A stretch of 64,000 nt of DNA from Tuwongella immobilis (GTDB lineage: Bacteria > Planctomycetota > Planctomycetia > Gemmatales > Gemmataceae), in contig NZ_LR593887.1 in assembly GCF_901538355.1 (NCBI RefSeq), positions 3,200,920-3,264,919 of the forward strand, given 5' to 3'. The notes beneath the pieces were generated by a model that saw nothing but the letters and a program-made list of their open reading frames with translations, was not told where the DNA came from and ran no database searches. Positions 46,710 through 57,492 of this stretch are shown one piece after another. The position numbers and the translations under genes are program-made. The stretch's first letter is position 1, and each line of letters opens with the position of its first letter.

Positions 46710-48410
46710 ATGCTCAAACAATTTTGGCGAACGGAATGCTTCCCGATTTTCCTGGCGATCCTATTGACCGCATGGAATGTGCCCAAGCCACTTGTCATCG
46801 ATGATTCCGCATATTGGGAATATGCCCGACAATCCGCCAAAAATCCGTGGGATCCATACGGCTTTTCGTTGAACTGGTATCAGTATCGAGAGCCGGCGAT
46901 GGAGATTCTCGCTCCACCGCTGGTTCCATTCTGGTGGGGACGCGGCATTGCGTTGGGATTAACGGAACCCTGGCAATGGAAATGTTGGTTCTTCCCCTTC
47001 AACTGGTGTTTCGCACGAGCCGTCTGGAGCTTGGCTCGACGATTTGCTCCTGCTCACATCCGCTCAACAACCCTCCTCATTGTCCTTTCTCCCACGATAT
47101 CTCCATCTGTTAATTTGATGTTAGATGTCCCGGCGTTAGGTCTCGGACTCATGGCGTTGGCAATTCTCACCAAGCCGATTACCATCTCACGGATGATTCT
47201 CTCGGGGATTTTTCTCGCGTTGGCAATGGAAACCAAATATATCGCGTTAGTCTGGTTTCCGATGTCCGTATTATTCGCCTGGGCGAACCGCCAAATCCTG
47301 TTCGGATTCGGCGTGGTCGGCATCGCTAGCGCGTTGGTGATTGCCCTGGAGTGGGCGCTTGCTGTTCAATACGGCGTCTCGCATTTCTGGTTCCATCTCC
47401 AACAATCCGGGGGAATTCACGCGAGCGGTACATCGTGGTGGCAGCCGATTCTGCTCAAACTGCAACTCGCCTCGCCGCTGTTGGGTTACCTGGGTGGCCT
47501 CTCACCGATGTTGATCTTGGCCGCGGGCACGTTCTACCCGATGTCGAAACGGGTGATGATCGGAATTCTGATTGGGATTCTCGGACTTCTGGCGTCGATT
47601 GCGCTGGTGCCCGACCGCTATGCGATTTGGACAACCCATCCCGAAACTGGCGCAGCCCGGTTGAATCTCACCAGCAGCGTGCTCGGAATTCTTAGTATGG
47701 GTCTATTGGTCGTCTGGGCCATTGCCGGATTGCGACTAGCGGGACGGGTGCGGCGGTGGGTTCGGACTCGCCAGCGCTGGGATCGTTGGACAATTGTTCT
47801 GGTTTTGTGGTGGTGGATCGAATTGGCGGGGTATTTCGCGTTGACTCCGTTTCCCGCTGCACGGCGCGTCTTTGGAATCACGGTCGTGACCACCCTACTC
47901 CTGATGCGTGCGATGCCCGTTTGGAGCGACCCGATTCGTAAGCGCATTCTCGTCACTGGCTCCCTGTTGCTGGCAATGATCGTTGCGGGATTGGATCTTG
48001 CGGAGGCGTTTGTCGAACGAAACGCCGCTCGAATGGCCAAAACGTGGATTCAGGAACATTCGACCGAACCGGAACCGACCATATGGTTTACGGGACATTG
48101 GGGGTTCCAATTTGCCGCTCAGCAGGTGGGGATGCTGCCGATTCATCCCGATGAGACGATTGCACAAGCAGGCGATTGGCTCGTGCTGCCCGATGAGCGA
48201 CTTCGGCCGCACGCGCAAGAAATTGCCATCGACCGGCTTCCCATCACACCCATCACAGCTTTCGAGCAGGATCTCCCCTGGGCCGTGCAAACGCTTCCGA
48301 CACTTTATGGTGGACGCTCCCCGTTTGAGCGGGTGGAATGGCCGAGAATGGTGGTGCGGATTTATCGGGTCGAAACGACAACCCGACTGATCGCACCCCG
48401 ACCTTCCTAA
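46710..48410 (+). CDS. Glycosyltransferase family 39-like membrane protein
   Basis: A 566-residue GT-C-type integral membrane protein with about 10 helices. Near the N-terminus, PLVIDDSAYWEYARQSAKNPW carries the catalytic Asp pair (IDD) of the ArnT/PMT family, then FSLNWYQYREP. A long membrane core is followed by a periplasmic C-terminal domain with WFTGHWGFQFAAQQVGM. It should transfer a sugar from a polyprenyl-phosphate donor to a lipid or protein outside the cytoplasm. The start at 46710 (MLKQFWRTECF) was chosen as it begins the first helix with GGGAAA upstream. Confidence 0.82.
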   Translation: MLKQFWRTECFPIFLAILLTAWNVPKPLVIDDSAYWEYARQSAKNPWDPYGFSLNWYQYREPAMEILAPPLVPFWWGRGIALGLTEPWQWKCWFFPFNWCFARAVWSLARRFAPAHIRSTTLLIVLSPTISPSVNLMLDVPALGLGLMALAILTKPITISRMILSGIFLALAMETKYIALVWFPMSVLFAWANRQILFGFGVVGIASALVIALEWALAVQYGVSHFWFHLQQSGGIHASGTSWWQPILLKLQLASPLLGYLGGLSPMLILAAGTFYPMSKRVMIGILIGILGLLASIALVPDRYAIWTTHPETGAARLNLTSSVLGILSMGLLVVWAIAGLRLAGRVRRWVRTRQRWDRWTIVLVLWWWIELAGYFALTPFPAARRVFGITVVTTLLLMRAMPVWSDPIRKRILVTGSLLLAMIVAGLDLAEAFVERNAARMAKTWIQEHSTEPEPTIWFTGHWGFQFAAQQVGMLPIHPDETIAQAGDWLVLPDERLRPHAQEIAIDRLPITPITAFEQDLPWAVQTLPTLYGGRSPFERVEWPRMVVRIYRVETTTRLIAPRPS

Positions 48411-48438
48411 CCCCCGCTCCGAGCAGGAGTTCACACCC

Positions 48439-50394
48439 ATGCGTCCATTCATCTGCGCGATGCTTGGCGTTGCCGGACTGTTGTTCCCAAATTTGGGAAT
48501 TGCCGCCGACGCCATCACGACCCCCGGCGATCCGTTGATCCGAAATTGGCTGACCGCTCGCATGCAGGCAATGCAATCGCGTTATCTGGATGATGCGACA
48601 ACCTTGGCGGAATGGCAGGCCAAGCGCCCCAAACTGCGACTGCAATTTTTCGAAATGCTGGGCTTATCGCCGATGCCGGAGAAAACTCCGCTGAAAACAA
48701 CGATTACCGGACAGCAGGTATATCAGGGAGTCCGCATCGAAAATCTGCACTTCCAGAGTTTTCCGGGACTCTATGTCACCGGAAATCTGTATCGACCCGA
48801 TACCGCTGACAAGAAGCTGCCAACGATTCTCTATGTCTGTGGCCATAGCAATCGAGGCCGCGATGGGAACAAAACCGCCTTCGCGGATCACGGTCTCTGG
48901 TTCGCAAAACATGGCTACGTTTGCCTGATTGTGGACACGCTGCAATTGGGCGAGGTCGCAGGCAAGCATCACGGGACATACAACCTGAACCGATTTTGGT
49001 GGCATGCCGCAGAATACACCCCGGCAGGAATCGAGGCATGGAATGGGATTCGGGCAATCGACTATCTGGTGACTCGGTCCGAAGTCGATCCGGAGCGAAT
49101 TGGCGTGACCGGGATTTCTGGCGGCGGGGCCACCACGGTCTGGATCGCAGCAGCCGACGATCGGGTGAAAGTCGCTGTCCCGGTCAGTGGGATGAGCGAT
49201 CTGCAAAGTTACGTTGGCAACTCGATCATCAACGGTCATTGCGATTGCATGTTCGTGAATAATCCGCATCGCTGGGAATGGACGACGATTTTGGCGCTGG
49301 TGGCACCGCGGCCGGTATTGTTTGCCAATTCGGATCAAGATCCGATTTTCCCGATGGACGGCAATCGCCGAATCACGGCTCGGTTGCGACAGTTGTACGA
49401 ATGGTATGGCAAGCCAGATCAATTTGCCGAGCATGTCAGTCCCGGTGGGCACGACTACCGACCCGATTTGCGATTGGCAATTTTTCGGTTTTTCGAAAAA
49501 CACCTGGCGAATCGCTCCGAACGAATTGCGGATGATCGCTGGGAATTGCCGGATGCGAAATCGCTTCGCGTCTTTCCCGACGATTCGGACCTACCGAAAG
49601 ATGCGATCAATCACCTTGCGGATGAGCGGTTCATTCCGCGTGGCGTGCTGCCAAATCGCGCCGCGAATGTCCCCTTCACGACTTGGCGGGATGACCAGGT
49701 TCAGCGCATTTTCCGGGAATCGCTGCGAATGCTCTCGGACGAGCTGCCGATGGCCAAGCGCGAAGGCGATCCCGTTGGTTCGCTGCTGCCGATGACGCTT
49801 GGCGAAGGGATGCCGTTTCACATCATGCAACTGCACGCGGGACGGCCAGGAACCCGAGAAGGAACCCTGCTCATCCTCAATGAGCCGGATCAAATTCTCG
49901 AGATGACTCGCAGCTGGGCCAAGCCGTATGTTGATGATGCGAAGGTGGTTGCGATTTTACCGCGTGGTTGCGATCCCACTCGCTGGACGCGAAAAAATCC
50001 GCCGAATACCGTCGAGCGCGCTCACGCATTGCTCGGCACGACCGTGGACGCGGAACGACTGCGTGAAATCGTCGGCACGCTGCGGTGGCTTCAGTTTCAG
50101 CATGGAGATGCCATCCGCTGGCGAGTGGTCGGCCAAGGCCATGCGGGGGTGTTAGGCGGCTATGCTGCTTTGCGGTTACCGAACATCCGAGAGGTCGTCA
50201 TTCACGATTTGCCGAACAGCCACCGCTACGGGCCGTATCTACCGGGAATCCTGAAAATTGCCGACATTTCCGAGACGATGGGGTTGTTGGCCCCACGACC
50301 GCTGGTGTTACGCGGGACCATTCCGCCTTCGGTGAAACGAACGACTGCAATCTTCCAAGACGCTGGCGCAGAGCAATCGTTGCGGCAGGAATGA
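48439..50394 (+). CDS. Exported acetylxylan-esterase-like alpha/beta hydrolase
   Basis: A 651-residue exported protein with a signal peptide (MRPFICAMLGVAGLLFPNLG). The catalytic domain has the nucleophile GISGGG (about residues 228-233), Asp in NSDQDPIFPMDG and His in SPGGHDYRP. The oxyanion-type YVCGHSNRGRDG precedes it. A second, C-terminal alpha/beta-like part (residues 400-651) lacks obvious catalytic residues. The family is the planctomycete acetylxylan esterase/dienelactone hydrolase group, expected to deacetylate complex polysaccharides in the periplasm. A shorter relative is cut by the right window edge (62816 onward). Confidence 0.82.
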   Translation: MRPFICAMLGVAGLLFPNLGIAADAITTPGDPLIRNWLTARMQAMQSRYLDDATTLAEWQAKRPKLRLQFFEMLGLSPMPEKTPLKTTITGQQVYQGVRIENLHFQSFPGLYVTGNLYRPDTADKKLPTILYVCGHSNRGRDGNKTAFADHGLWFAKHGYVCLIVDTLQLGEVAGKHHGTYNLNRFWWHAAEYTPAGIEAWNGIRAIDYLVTRSEVDPERIGVTGISGGGATTVWIAAADDRVKVAVPVSGMSDLQSYVGNSIINGHCDCMFVNNPHRWEWTTILALVAPRPVLFANSDQDPIFPMDGNRRITARLRQLYEWYGKPDQFAEHVSPGGHDYRPDLRLAIFRFFEKHLANRSERIADDRWELPDAKSLRVFPDDSDLPKDAINHLADERFIPRGVLPNRAANVPFTTWRDDQVQRIFRESLRMLSDELPMAKREGDPVGSLLPMTLGEGMPFHIMQLHAGRPGTREGTLLILNEPDQILEMTRSWAKPYVDDAKVVAILPRGCDPTRWTRKNPPNTVERAHALLGTTVDAERLREIVGTLRWLQFQHGDAIRWRVVGQGHAGVLGGYAALRLPNIREVVIHDLPNSHRYGPYLPGILKIADISETMGLLAPRPLVLRGTIPPSVKRTTAIFQDAGAEQSLRQE

Positions 50395-50492
50395 GCAAAA
50401 GTCGAGTGGATGATCTGTTCACTACCCGAACCAGCGGATATGATGACCACCTGTCGCTTGAGTTGCTTCGAGGATGGAGCCGCTGGTTCACG

Positions 50493-53400
50493 ATGGATAC
50501 TCATTCGATCATTGTTCGTGGGGCGCGTGAACACAACCTGCGCAACGTCAATCTGGAACTCCCCCGCAATCAACTCATCTGCTTCACCGGCGTGAGTGGT
50601 TCGGGGAAAAGCTCGCTGGCGTTTGATACGCTGTACGCCGAAGGTCAGCGGCGGTATGTCGAATCGCTCTCCAGTTACGCCCGACAATTCTTGGGGCAAC
50701 TCCCCAAACCGGATGTCGATTACATCGGTGGGCTTTCGCCTGCGATCAGCATTCAGCAAAAAACTGCCTCGCGCAATCCGCGTTCAACTGTCGGCACGGT
50801 GACGGAAATCTCCGACTTTTTGCGGGTTCTTTACGCCCGCATCGGCAAAGGACATTGTCCACAATGTCAACGCCCGATCACCGCTCAAACGCGGGATCAA
50901 ATCATCGGTCGCATTCTCGCGCTGCCACCAGGGACCGCATTTCTGATTCTTGCCCCGATGGTGCGCGGGCAAAAGGGGGAGTTCCGCGATTTCTTTGCCG
51001 ATATGCTCAAGCGCGGCTTCGTTCGCGCTCGGGTGGATGGCCAGATCGTGCGACTCACCGACGATTTGCAACTCAATCGCCGAATCAAGCACGACATTGA
51101 CTTGGTAATCGACCGCCTGAAGAATGATCCGAAAAATCGCACCCGACTCGCGGAAGCGGTCGAGCAGGCGCTCGGGCTAGCCGAAGGGAATTTGATTGTT
51201 TCCATCGAAGCCGATCGCGCCAAAGCGGCGGAAGTGCAAGCCGAGGTGGGCGAAGATGATGCCGAGGTTCGAACATCCCGCGGCCCCGATGAACTGCTGC
51301 TCTCCGCGCACTATGCCTGCGTGCATTGCAATATCAGCTACGATCCACCCACGCCGCAGTTATTCAGCTTCAATTCGCCTCGCGGAATGTGTCTGACGTG
51401 CGATGGTCTTGGAACGCAATTCACGTTCGATCCCGATCTGCTCATTCCCGATCAAAATCTCAGCATCGCCAAAGGTGCGGTGCCGATCATCGGCTCGCTG
51501 ACCGGGATGGGCCGTTGGCGCAAGCACATCTACGAGGGAGTGGCCAAGGCGCTGGAAATCGACCTGAAAAAGCCTTGGAAACAACTCAGCGACCGCGAAA
51601 AACAACTGTACTTGTACGGTGCCGGCGATCAAAAAATCACCTTCGAATGGAAGCAACGCGGCGGCGGGGTCTGGAGACACGCCGCACCTTGGGAAGGGGT
51701 GATTCCCCAATTATTGGCATCGTTCAAGAAGACGGCAGCCGGCCCGCGTCGGATGCAGCTCGAAAAATACATGCGCATCGTCCGCTGTCCCAGTTGCAAA
51801 GGACACCGGCTGAATTCCCAAGCGCGTGCCGTTCAGGTCGGCGAGAAAACCTTGGTCGAATTGGGATCGATGCCGATTGGCGATCTCGCACCGTGGCTCG
51901 ACCGTCTCGAACCGTCATTGAGCCGCACGGAATCGGTCATTGCGGGCGAATTGCTGAAAGAAATCCGCGCTCGACTCGGATTCTTGCTCAATGTCGGGCT
52001 GCACTATTTGTCGTTGGATCGCTCCGCGCCCACGCTCTCCGGCGGCGAAGCGCAGCGCATTCGTCTCGCTGGCCAAATCGGGTCCGGGCTCGTCGGGGTG
52101 CTCTATATTCTTGATGAACCCAGTATCGGGTTGCATCCACGCGATAATTTGCGACTCTTGCGCAGTCTCGAAAAATTGCGGGATATGGGGAACACGGTTC
52201 TTGTCGTGGAACACGATGAGGACACGATGCGCGCGGCCGATTTCCTGGTGGATTTCGGGCCGGGGCCGGGGGTGAAAGGTGGCCAAATCGTTTCGGTTGG
52301 GACGCCATACGAAGTTGTCCGCGATCCGAATAGTCTTACTGGCGCGTATTTAAGCGGGCGGAAAGAAATCGCGATTCCGACCAATCGCCGACCGATGACC
52401 GAGCGAAAGTTGGTCATTGAGGGCGCACGCCATCATAATTTGCGCAATCTGCGTGTGGAGATTCCGCTCGGCTGCTTTGTCGCCGTCACGGGGGTGAGCG
52501 GGTCTGGGAAATCGTCGCTCGTCAATGATATTCTGATGCGAGGCTTGGTGAAATTGCTTCGCCCGACGGGTCGCAAAGCCGCCGCCGAAGAAACCGACGA
52601 TGATGACGATACCGAATCGGCAATCGCGGAAATTGCGGGCGATTGCGATGCGATTCTTGGGTATGAGCAAATCGATAAAGTCATCGATATTGATCAGAAA
52701 CCGATTGGTCGCACGCCGCGATCCAATCCATCGACTTACATCAAAGTTTGGGACGAGATTCGCATTCTGTTCGCCGAAATGAACGAGGCGAAAGTGCGTG
52801 GTTATCAGCCCGGACGCTTCAGTTTCAATCGCCCCGGTGGCCGATGCGAATCGTGCGAAGGCAACGGCTCGAACAAACTGGAGATGGATTTTCTCGCGGA
52901 TGTTTGGGTGCAATGCCCCGTCTGCGAAGGCAAACGCTTCAACCGCGAGACATTGCAGGTGCGCTATCGTGGCAAAAACATCCACGATGTGCTCGAAATG
53001 GATGTGCAGGAAGCGCTCGAACTCTTCGAGAATCACCCCAAAATCCGCAACATGCTGCAAACGCTGCATGATGTGGGGTTGGATTATCTCAAACTGGGAC
53101 AACCCTCGCCGACGTTGTCCGGTGGCGAGGCCCAACGGATCAAATTAGCCAAAGAATTGTGCCGACGTTCAAGCGGCAAGACACTCTACGTCTTAGACGA
53201 ACCGACGACCGGACTCCACTTCGAAGACATTCGCAAATTGCTCGAAGTGCTGCACGGTTTTGTCAATGCGGGCAATTCGGTCATTGTCATCGAACACAAT
53301 TTGGATGTCATCAAGACTGCCGATTGGCTCATCGACATGGGGCCGGATGGCGGCTCCGGTGGCGGTCAGGTGGTGGTGGCAGGGACGCCCGAAACGGTTG

Positions 53401-56400
53401 CCGAATGCACGCAGTCGTTCACCGGCGAGGCGTTGCGGCCGATTTTGCAACGAATCATCCCCGAAATTCCGAAAAAACCGAAATCGAAGCGCGGAAAAGC
53501 GGCGATTCCGAATGAACGAATCACGCATTTGCGGGTGGATGGTGCGTCGCAGCACAATCTGAAGCATATTTCCGTGGCGATTCCGCGGGAAGAAATGACC
53601 GTCTGTTCGGGGCCGAGTGGTTCCGGGAAAAGTACGCTCGCGCTCGACACGATCTATGCGGAAGGCCAGCGCCGCTATGTCGAATCGCTCTCCAGCTACG
53701 CGCGGCAATTTCTTGGCCAGGTGCAGAAGCCGAAAGTCGAATCCATCACCGGCTTGTCACCAGCCATCAGCATCGAACAGAAAACAACCAGCAAATCACC
53801 GCGCTCGACCGTCGGGACGATCACGGAAATCTACGATTATCTGCGGGTGTTGTACGCGCGATTAGGCCAATTGTACTGCCCCGCCTGCGCGATTCCGGTG
53901 GGCACCCAGACGGCCGATGAGATTATTGAACAGATTTTGGGGCTTCCCGAAGGCACCAAACTGTACATCATGGCCCCACTCGAACGCAAAGGCCAAGAAA
54001 AGTACGAATCACTCTTCGATGAAGCGCGGAGGTCCGGCTTTTTGCGCATCCGCGTGGATGGCAAATCGTTCTCGCTGGATGAGCCACCCACGATCGACCA
54101 TCGTCGGCAGCATCGCGTCGAGATTATCGTCGATCGAAACGTCGTGCGTGAAGGCACTCGCACCCGAATTGCCGATAGCGTCGAAACCGCGCTCTCTGTC
54201 GGGCGTGGGGTGATGCATTTAGCCTATGTCGAAGCGGATCGCGATGAAGCAACGTGGAAAGTCGATGTCTTTTCGCAGCATTTGGCCTGTCATTCCTGCG
54301 GTCGCAGTTTCGAGCAACTGAATCCGCATCATTTCTCGTTCAATAGTCCGTTGGGATGGTGTCCGACTTGCGAAGGCTTAGGCGTGCAACGGGGCGCCAA
54401 CTCCGCATTGTTGATGCGCGATTCGCAGCAGTCCCTGCGCGACGGGGCGATTGCCGCGTGGCCACCGCTGACGCCGGAAAATCCGTTCCTGGCGTATGCG
54501 GAAGCGATTGCCAAGCATCTGGGCATCAACCTGGATACGCCGTTCGACAAACTTGACGCAACGGTTCAGCGGGCATTGCTTTACGGCACCGGCGAGACGG
54601 AACTCACGCTGCATCCGGCCAAACCGAGCAGCAAGAAATTCCAATACAAAGGCGTCTTCCCGGCCCTGGATGAAGCGGCGCGGGTCAGCTACGTCTATCG
54701 AAGTCGGCTCGATCATTTGATGGACGAAGTCCCCTGCTCCGCCTGTCATGGTTCCCGACTGCGCGACGACGCCTCATCGGTTCAGTTCGATCGGGTCACG
54801 CTCCGGGAATTGTGTGAGCTGCCAATCGGCGAAGTGCTCGCCCGGGTCAAGCGGCTCGAACTACCGCCGACCGATCGCCAAGTGGCCGAGGAGTTGTTGC
54901 GCGAAATCACCAATCGCTTGCAATTTCTCATCGATGTCGGCTTGGATTATCTCTCGCTGGGGCGACCGGGGCCGACCTTATCCGGCGGCGAGGCGCAGCG
55001 AATCCGGCTGGCCAGTCAAATCGGCTCGGGATTGACTGGGGTGTTGTACGTGCTGGATGAGCCGACGATTGGCTTGCATCCCCGCGATAACACCCGACTG
55101 CTCAAGGCGTTGCAGAAACTCCGTGATCTGGGCAATACACTGCTCCTAGTCGAGCATGACCGGGAAGTGATTCAATCCGCGGATTATCTGCTCGATTTCG
55201 GGCCTGGCGCGGGGGATCGCGGCGGCGAGATTACCGCGGCGGGGACTCCATCGCAGATTCAAAAGGTCAAGCAATCGCTGACAGGGCAATATCTCTCCGG
55301 GAAAATGGCCATTGCGGTGCCGACGAATCGCCGGGTGCCGACTTTGCAGCCAAAAGAAACGCCCGAACAGCGCATGGCGAATCTGCGGACGCTCCGCGTG
55401 GTCGGCGCGAGGCATCACAATCTGAAGAATGTCACCGTCGATTTCCCGTTGGGCTGCTTGATTTCGGTGACGGGAGTGAGCGGATCGGGCAAAAGTTCGC
55501 TAATTAACGAAGTGTTGTACAATACACTCGCCCGAAAGCTGCATCGTGCCCGAACATCCGGGGCGGCCCATGATGAAATCGTCGGGCTGGATCAAATCGA
55601 CAAGATCATCAATGTCGATCAAGATCCGATCGGCAATTCTCCGAGTTCCAATCCGGCGACGTATACCGGTGTCTTCGAGCTGATCCGCCAACTGTATTCG
55701 CAGATGCCGGAATCGAAGGTGCGCGGTTATCAGCCCCGTCGCTTTAGCTTCAATCACCCCGGCGGACGATGCGAAGCCTGCGAAGGCAATGGCCAGAAAA
55801 AGATCGAGATGCACTTTCTGCCGGATGTCTGGGTGGAATGCGATGTCTGCCATGGCAAACGCTACAACCCGGAGACGCTCGCGGTCCAGTACAAGGGCAA
55901 ATCGATCTCCGATGTGCTGACGATGCGCGTGAGCGAAGCGTTGGAGTTGTTCCGAAACATCCCGAAAATCCGCCATATTTTGCAAACCTTAGTCGATGTC
56001 GGACTCGACTATTTGTCGTTGGGACAATCCGCGCCGACGATGTCGGGTGGCGAAGCACAACGGGTCAAACTCGCCGCCGAACTGTCTCGCCCCAGCACCG
56101 GGCGAACGCTGTATCTGCTGGATGAACCGACGACCGGGTTGCATTTTGATGATGTTCGCAAGTTGCTGGAAGTGCTGCATCGGTTGGTCGATCTTGGCAA
56201 CACAGTTATTGTGGTCGAACACAATCTGGACGTGATGAAATCGTCGGATTGGATCATCGATATCGGGCCAGAAGCGGGACTGAACGGCGGGCAAGTGGTC
56301 GCGTGTGGGACGCCGGAAGAGGTGGTTGCCCAGGCGAAGCGGGCCAAGCCAGTCTCGCACACCGGGAAAGTGCTTGCGGAAGTCCTTGCGGCAGGGCCAT

Positions 56401-57452
56401 TTGCGGAACGGACTCGTTTCGACCCCTTGCAGATGCTGCAAGCGCAAGAAGGCGATGTCTCGCTGGAATCGGTGGGCGCGGATGCGAAATTGCCGTGGGA
56501 AGCGGATGGAGTCCGTTGGCACACGCAAGACCGCATCACCACCACCGGGAAACGATGCCTGTGGGATGGCTCGATTCTGACGTGGCTGACCGACAAAATC
56601 GCCAAAACGGGGAATTTTTCCGAACCGAATTGGAATAGCCGGACGATTGTCGAAGTTGCAGCCAAGAAGAAATCGCTGGGCTGGTTCTTGCACGCGATGA
56701 CGGGGATGGAATCGTATTTGCGACTGGTGTTCCATGTGCATAAACAGCAGTTCAAATCCGAGAAATTGGCCCGCGATTTGGCGCTGCCGGAATTCGCTTC
56801 GATTCCCGAATTGGCGACGTTGAATCGCGAAGATCGAGTCAGCGTCAAGAAACGCAACGGTATCTGGCACGAGGTGGTGATCCTCGCGTATCGCCGGGAA
56901 GAGTTGGATACACCGGCATTCGAGCAATTCTTGACTGATGCCATGCGCGCGTTCCAGGTGCAGTTGACAGAAGCTCAGACGAATGTCGAAAATGTCATGC
57001 CATGGAAACTCAACGGCGAAAAATGGCACTTGGGTGAGAAAGGCTTCCCACCGGGCAAGGGTGCGAAGTGGGATCGAGCCGCGTTGCCCCGATTGATCGA
57101 GTTGATTCGCAAGATTGAACCGACGATCGAAATTCGCTGGGACACCCGCGACGCGATTGCGTTCTATCTGCCCGGATTTTCCCGATTCTGGGGGCGATTC
57201 AAGACAAAAGAATCCGACTGTCTCGAATGTCGCTTCAACGGGAAGCCCGGAGCGTTTAACCTAACCCATCTGGAAGCGGCGGGCATGGACGGCGAATTTT
57301 TACAGGATCGCAAAGACGGCGTGGATGTGATGCTGTTGCGGTTTACGAATGCGAATCCGATGGTCGGGAATAAACTGCGGGATCTGCTTCAGCGGCATTT
57401 GCAGGGATTCCGAGAGCGATTCGCGGGTGATTCCGACGCAGAGGCGGATTGA
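50493..57452 (+). CDS. uvrA: Tandem double UvrA with C-terminal extension
   Basis: A 2319-residue protein of two fused UvrA units plus an extension. Copy 1 (about 1-1000) starts IIVRGAREHNLRNVNLELP with Walker A FTGVSGSGKSS, and copy 2 (about 1010-1985) has SGPSGSGKSTLALDT. Each has a second NBD Walker A (VTGVSGSGKSS), signature LSGGEAQRI and a zinc finger of the form GGRCExCEGNG...CxxCxGKR. UvrA normally is a dimer of about 940 residues that finds DNA damage with UvrB. Here both halves of a UvrA dimer may be on one chain. The last ~340 residues contain two related segments starting PWEADGVRWH (2001) and PWKLNGEKWH (2170), not part of UvrA. The start 50493 follows GGAGCC; the frame is open to 50085. 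Confidence 0.93.
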   Translation: MDTHSIIVRGAREHNLRNVNLELPRNQLICFTGVSGSGKSSLAFDTLYAEGQRRYVESLSSYARQFLGQLPKPDVDYIGGLSPAISIQQKTASRNPRSTVGTVTEISDFLRVLYARIGKGHCPQCQRPITAQTRDQIIGRILALPPGTAFLILAPMVRGQKGEFRDFFADMLKRGFVRARVDGQIVRLTDDLQLNRRIKHDIDLVIDRLKNDPKNRTRLAEAVEQALGLAEGNLIVSIEADRAKAAEVQAEVGEDDAEVRTSRGPDELLLSAHYACVHCNISYDPPTPQLFSFNSPRGMCLTCDGLGTQFTFDPDLLIPDQNLSIAKGAVPIIGSLTGMGRWRKHIYEGVAKALEIDLKKPWKQLSDREKQLYLYGAGDQKITFEWKQRGGGVWRHAAPWEGVIPQLLASFKKTAAGPRRMQLEKYMRIVRCPSCKGHRLNSQARAVQVGEKTLVELGSMPIGDLAPWLDRLEPSLSRTESVIAGELLKEIRARLGFLLNVGLHYLSLDRSAPTLSGGEAQRIRLAGQIGSGLVGVLYILDEPSIGLHPRDNLRLLRSLEKLRDMGNTVLVVEHDEDTMRAADFLVDFGPGPGVKGGQIVSVGTPYEVVRDPNSLTGAYLSGRKEIAIPTNRRPMTERKLVIEGARHHNLRNLRVEIPLGCFVAVTGVSGSGKSSLVNDILMRGLVKLLRPTGRKAAAEETDDDDDTESAIAEIAGDCDAILGYEQIDKVIDIDQKPIGRTPRSNPSTYIKVWDEIRILFAEMNEAKVRGYQPGRFSFNRPGGRCESCEGNGSNKLEMDFLADVWVQCPVCEGKRFNRETLQVRYRGKNIHDVLEMDVQEALELFENHPKIRNMLQTLHDVGLDYLKLGQPSPTLSGGEAQRIKLAKELCRRSSGKTLYVLDEPTTGLHFEDIRKLLEVLHGFVNAGNSVIVIEHNLDVIKTADWLIDMGPDGGSGGGQVVVAGTPETVAECTQSFTGEALRPILQRIIPEIPKKPKSKRGKAAIPNERITHLRVDGASQHNLKHISVAIPREEMTVCSGPSGSGKSTLALDTIYAEGQRRYVESLSSYARQFLGQVQKPKVESITGLSPAISIEQKTTSKSPRSTVGTITEIYDYLRVLYARLGQLYCPACAIPVGTQTADEIIEQILGLPEGTKLYIMAPLERKGQEKYESLFDEARRSGFLRIRVDGKSFSLDEPPTIDHRRQHRVEIIVDRNVVREGTRTRIADSVETALSVGRGVMHLAYVEADRDEATWKVDVFSQHLACHSCGRSFEQLNPHHFSFNSPLGWCPTCEGLGVQRGANSALLMRDSQQSLRDGAIAAWPPLTPENPFLAYAEAIAKHLGINLDTPFDKLDATVQRALLYGTGETELTLHPAKPSSKKFQYKGVFPALDEAARVSYVYRSRLDHLMDEVPCSACHGSRLRDDASSVQFDRVTLRELCELPIGEVLARVKRLELPPTDRQVAEELLREITNRLQFLIDVGLDYLSLGRPGPTLSGGEAQRIRLASQIGSGLTGVLYVLDEPTIGLHPRDNTRLLKALQKLRDLGNTLLLVEHDREVIQSADYLLDFGPGAGDRGGEITAAGTPSQIQKVKQSLTGQYLSGKMAIAVPTNRRVPTLQPKETPEQRMANLRTLRVVGARHHNLKNVTVDFPLGCLISVTGVSGSGKSSLINEVLYNTLARKLHRARTSGAAHDEIVGLDQIDKIINVDQDPIGNSPSSNPATYTGVFELIRQLYSQMPESKVRGYQPRRFSFNHPGGRCEACEGNGQKKIEMHFLPDVWVECDVCHGKRYNPETLAVQYKGKSISDVLTMRVSEALELFRNIPKIRHILQTLVDVGLDYLSLGQSAPTMSGGEAQRVKLAAELSRPSTGRTLYLLDEPTTGLHFDDVRKLLEVLHRLVDLGNTVIVVEHNLDVMKSSDWIIDIGPEAGLNGGQVVACGTPEEVVAQAKRAKPVSHTGKVLAEVLAAGPFAERTRFDPLQMLQAQEGDVSLESVGADAKLPWEADGVRWHTQDRITTTGKRCLWDGSILTWLTDKIAKTGNFSEPNWNSRTIVEVAAKKKSLGWFLHAMTGMESYLRLVFHVHKQQFKSEKLARDLALPEFASIPELATLNREDRVSVKKRNGIWHEVVILAYRREELDTPAFEQFLTDAMRAFQVQLTEAQTNVENVMPWKLNGEKWHLGEKGFPPGKGAKWDRAALPRLIELIRKIEPTIEIRWDTRDAIAFYLPGFSRFWGRFKTKESDCLECRFNGKPGAFNLTHLEAAGMDGEFLQDRKDGVDVMLLRFTNANPMVGNKLRDLLQRHLQGFRERFAGDSDAEAD

Positions 57453-57492
57453 TTCCGCCACGACGACAATCGTGCCAACAAGGAAACCGAAC

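Noticed and set aside
50085-50492. N-terminal extension of the UvrA frame by 136 codons
   Set aside because: It lies inside the end of the previous esterase gene and lacks a start signal. The UvrA motif starts directly after ATG 50493.
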